From Bimastos eiseni (Eukaryota; Annelida; Clitellata; Crassiclitellata; Lumbricidae), in assembly GCA_959347315.1 (NCBI GenBank), contig OY365817.1:2452295-2516294 (forward strand): DNA of 64,000 nt, read 5' to 3'. The stretch's first letter is position 1. Every line of letters starts with the position of its first letter. The position numbers and the translations under genes are program-made. Shown here in pieces: positions 38,701-41,700 of the stretch. Below the pieces are notes generated by a model. That model was not told the DNA's origin. It saw only the letters and a program-made list of their open reading frames with translations, and did no database searches.

Positions 38701-41700
38701 CCACGGCTACATAATGTGATTACACATAGGCTGGAAACCTGACCACAGATACATAATGTGATTACACATAGGCTGGAAACCTGACCACAGATACATAATG
38801 TGATTACACATAGGCTGGAAACCTGACCACAGATACATAATGTGATTACACATAGGCTGGAAACCTGACCACAGATACATAATGTGATTACCGATAGGCT
38901 GGAAACCTGACCACAGATACATGATGTGAGGCGCCCTTGTATGTGATGGTATTTCAAGAGAAGAGTCGCATTGTTGCAGTCCACCATGCAGTGTATAATG
39001 GATCCAGAGTTAAACAACAGTTTATGGCAACAAAGGCCATTGGCGTCAGCAGAAATTATTCACACCATTGCATATGGTCTGAGGGATGCCAGTAGAAAAC
39101 GAAGTGGGGTGAATCGCCCTTCCACGCCTCTAGTGAAATTGGCCTTTGTGTGGGAGACCTTTGGATAAATCCAACAGTTGTGGATAAAGGAGGGTTCTTG
39201 TGTGGCTGCCAGAACATCGTGGTCTCTGGAAATGTGTTTCACATGCAAGCAACTCTGCATTTGGTAATGGCTGGTGACAGTTTTTACTTGATGTAGCACA
39301 CTTATTAGAAATGTAACTAGGAATTGATGCAAATTAGGGGGCTGTGTGCCCAGTGATTGACTGATGATCTTTGGGTAAGCGTTCAGATTTGACTCTGGCA
39401 GTAACAGCCCTGATTATGATATAAATTCTGGTAAAAATCGGTTGGAGACTTGGATAGTATACGACACTATATGTAGCCTAGCTTTTGGAAAATAAAATTA
39501 ATAGCATGGTCTCATTGTCTTGTAGAGCATTTCTTCATGGGAAAAGACTTGCCCTTTGGTTCCCCGTTCGAGGATTGGTTTTTGACTCAGTCTCCTCGCT
39601 CCTTTGCATCAAGTGGTCCTTATCTTTGGAACACATTTTCTCCTTCTGTTCTCTCTACCTACAATTCTATATGGCCGTCTATCATCTTGTTTTACTTTTC
39701 TCAAAACCTGCTTCTTCTTACAGGACCTGAAGACATTCTGAATGCAGCAACTCTTGAGTAGATCTTGGAGGATGCTATATAAATTGTTATTGATTGATAA
39801 AATTTATTTGACTGACAAACTTAATTTTTGAAAGTTATTAATAGTATTATTATTTTTCAGTTAATATTATTGCATTTTTGAAGGCCCATAGTTTGCTCAT
39901 CCTTAGTATGACTCTTGGAATTTGGGTGGGTCTTGTTAACAAGTGGTAACTGTTTCTGCAGGTGTTTGGTGGCGGTGACGATGGAGATGGCATGAACTGG
40001 CGCCGGAAGCTCCGACTTCGCTCGGAGAAGGACGCAGAGTCCGTGCGACAGCGGAAGGAGGAGAAGAAACTCAAGGAAGAGGAGCGACGCAGGTCGAAGC
40101 AGGCCGACAAGCAGAAGGGCAAGGACAAGACGACGCAGCGCAAGTCGAAGAGCAAGGCCCCGGGCAGCACGAGCAGCGTGAGCGCCACGCTTGAGGATCT
40201 CGCTCGAACAGAGGACAGCCTGGTGCCGTCGTTCGTGCAGAAGTGCATCAACTACATTGAGACAGAGGGACTGACCATTGAGGGTCTCTATAGGGTACCA
40301 GGAAACAGGGCACACGTCGACGTATTTCTTGAAAAGTTTCGAGAAGGTGAGGGGGCATGAAGGTTTTGTGTTGTAGTAGTAGTTGCAGTTTAATGATACT
40401 TCGTGATTACATGGATCATTAGTGTTACCCTCCTACTTTATCCAGGCTTGAGACTGGCACTGTCAGAATACAAACAGTGGAGAAGTTTTAATCTGTGTTG
40501 TATTGTAACTGAGCATTTAGGGGTGAATATTCAGAATAGTCTCAAGAGTGAGCATTTCGAGGAAACAGATGAGTTTTAAAGTTGATAAACCACATGGCAG
40601 AATCTCAGCCTGGGGCTGAAGGGAAAGGTTATTCCACAAAGAAATATCCACAGAATATTCTGCTTAAACTGTCTACTAATTGCTAGAAATGTTCTGATAA
40701 CGTTTTCTTAAAACTGCAGGGTGAATGATAGACACATGATGTGGTTAATTGTGAGTGTGGTGTTTGAAATCCATGATTGGAAAAGATAAGAGTACATTGT
40801 TGAAAAAGTTCTAAGATGATTAGAAATAGACATATTCTGCCTGAATAGTTTGCTAAAAGCTAGAGATGGTCCGTAGAGGTAGATGTTGGTTAGTCCAATG
40901 AATGTTATGTCCTCGCTTATTTTATCTGTCCAGCATGGTCTTGGTTTGCCTTTCTTTCTTTTCCTTCTAATCTTGCATGTAGTGCATTGTGTGCTATTCA
41001 TTCAACTAACATTCTCTCTTTCTACACGGTTGTGAGGCGTGGACAATAAAGAAAGAAGAAAAGAAGCGCATACAAGCATTTGAGAACAAGTGCATGAGGA
41101 AACTGCTCAGAATTCAATGGACAGCAATGGTGACCACCAAACAAATGTATCAAATGGCAAAAGTTGACAGCAAACTATTGAGCCACATAAAATCCCGAAA
41201 CTATGGTACTTCGGGCACATCGTGAGACAGCCTAAAGACTGTATTGAGAACAAACAGTGTGATGTTACGCGTAGTAGAAGGAAGCCAAAATCGTGGAAGA
41301 CCCAGAATCTGCTGGTTCGACAATGTCATGGCATGGACTTGTTTAAAAGGCACAAGCTTAATGAACATTGTACAGGACAGAAAGCATTGGACATCACTTT
41401 CCCATTCATGTAGTTAACCATCGCGAAGCGACAATGACGATGTGACATGACATGTCCAAACAATCGGAGTCTTTTCTGAGCAACTTTATCTCGCAGAGTT
41501 GTTTGTACACACAATGATTGTCTTTACATTTAATTAATCTGCCGTTACCTTACCTTACAGTATGTTTTTACTGTTCAGATCCAAACGTGGACATCTGGGC
41601 ACTGGAGGTTCCTGTTAATGTCGTGGCCACTGCGCTGAAGTCGTTCTTCAGCGACCTCTCAGATCCAGTTATCCCACTTCACCTCTACGACGAATTAAAG

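Noticed and set aside
38352..39017. A 221-codon minus-strand open frame
   Set aside because: Most of it is the 42-bp minisatellite, and its end overlaps exon 19 in antisense. No independent coding signal.
40708..41001. A 97-codon minus-strand open frame
   Set aside because: It overlaps decayed retroelement-like sequence and shows no conserved motif.
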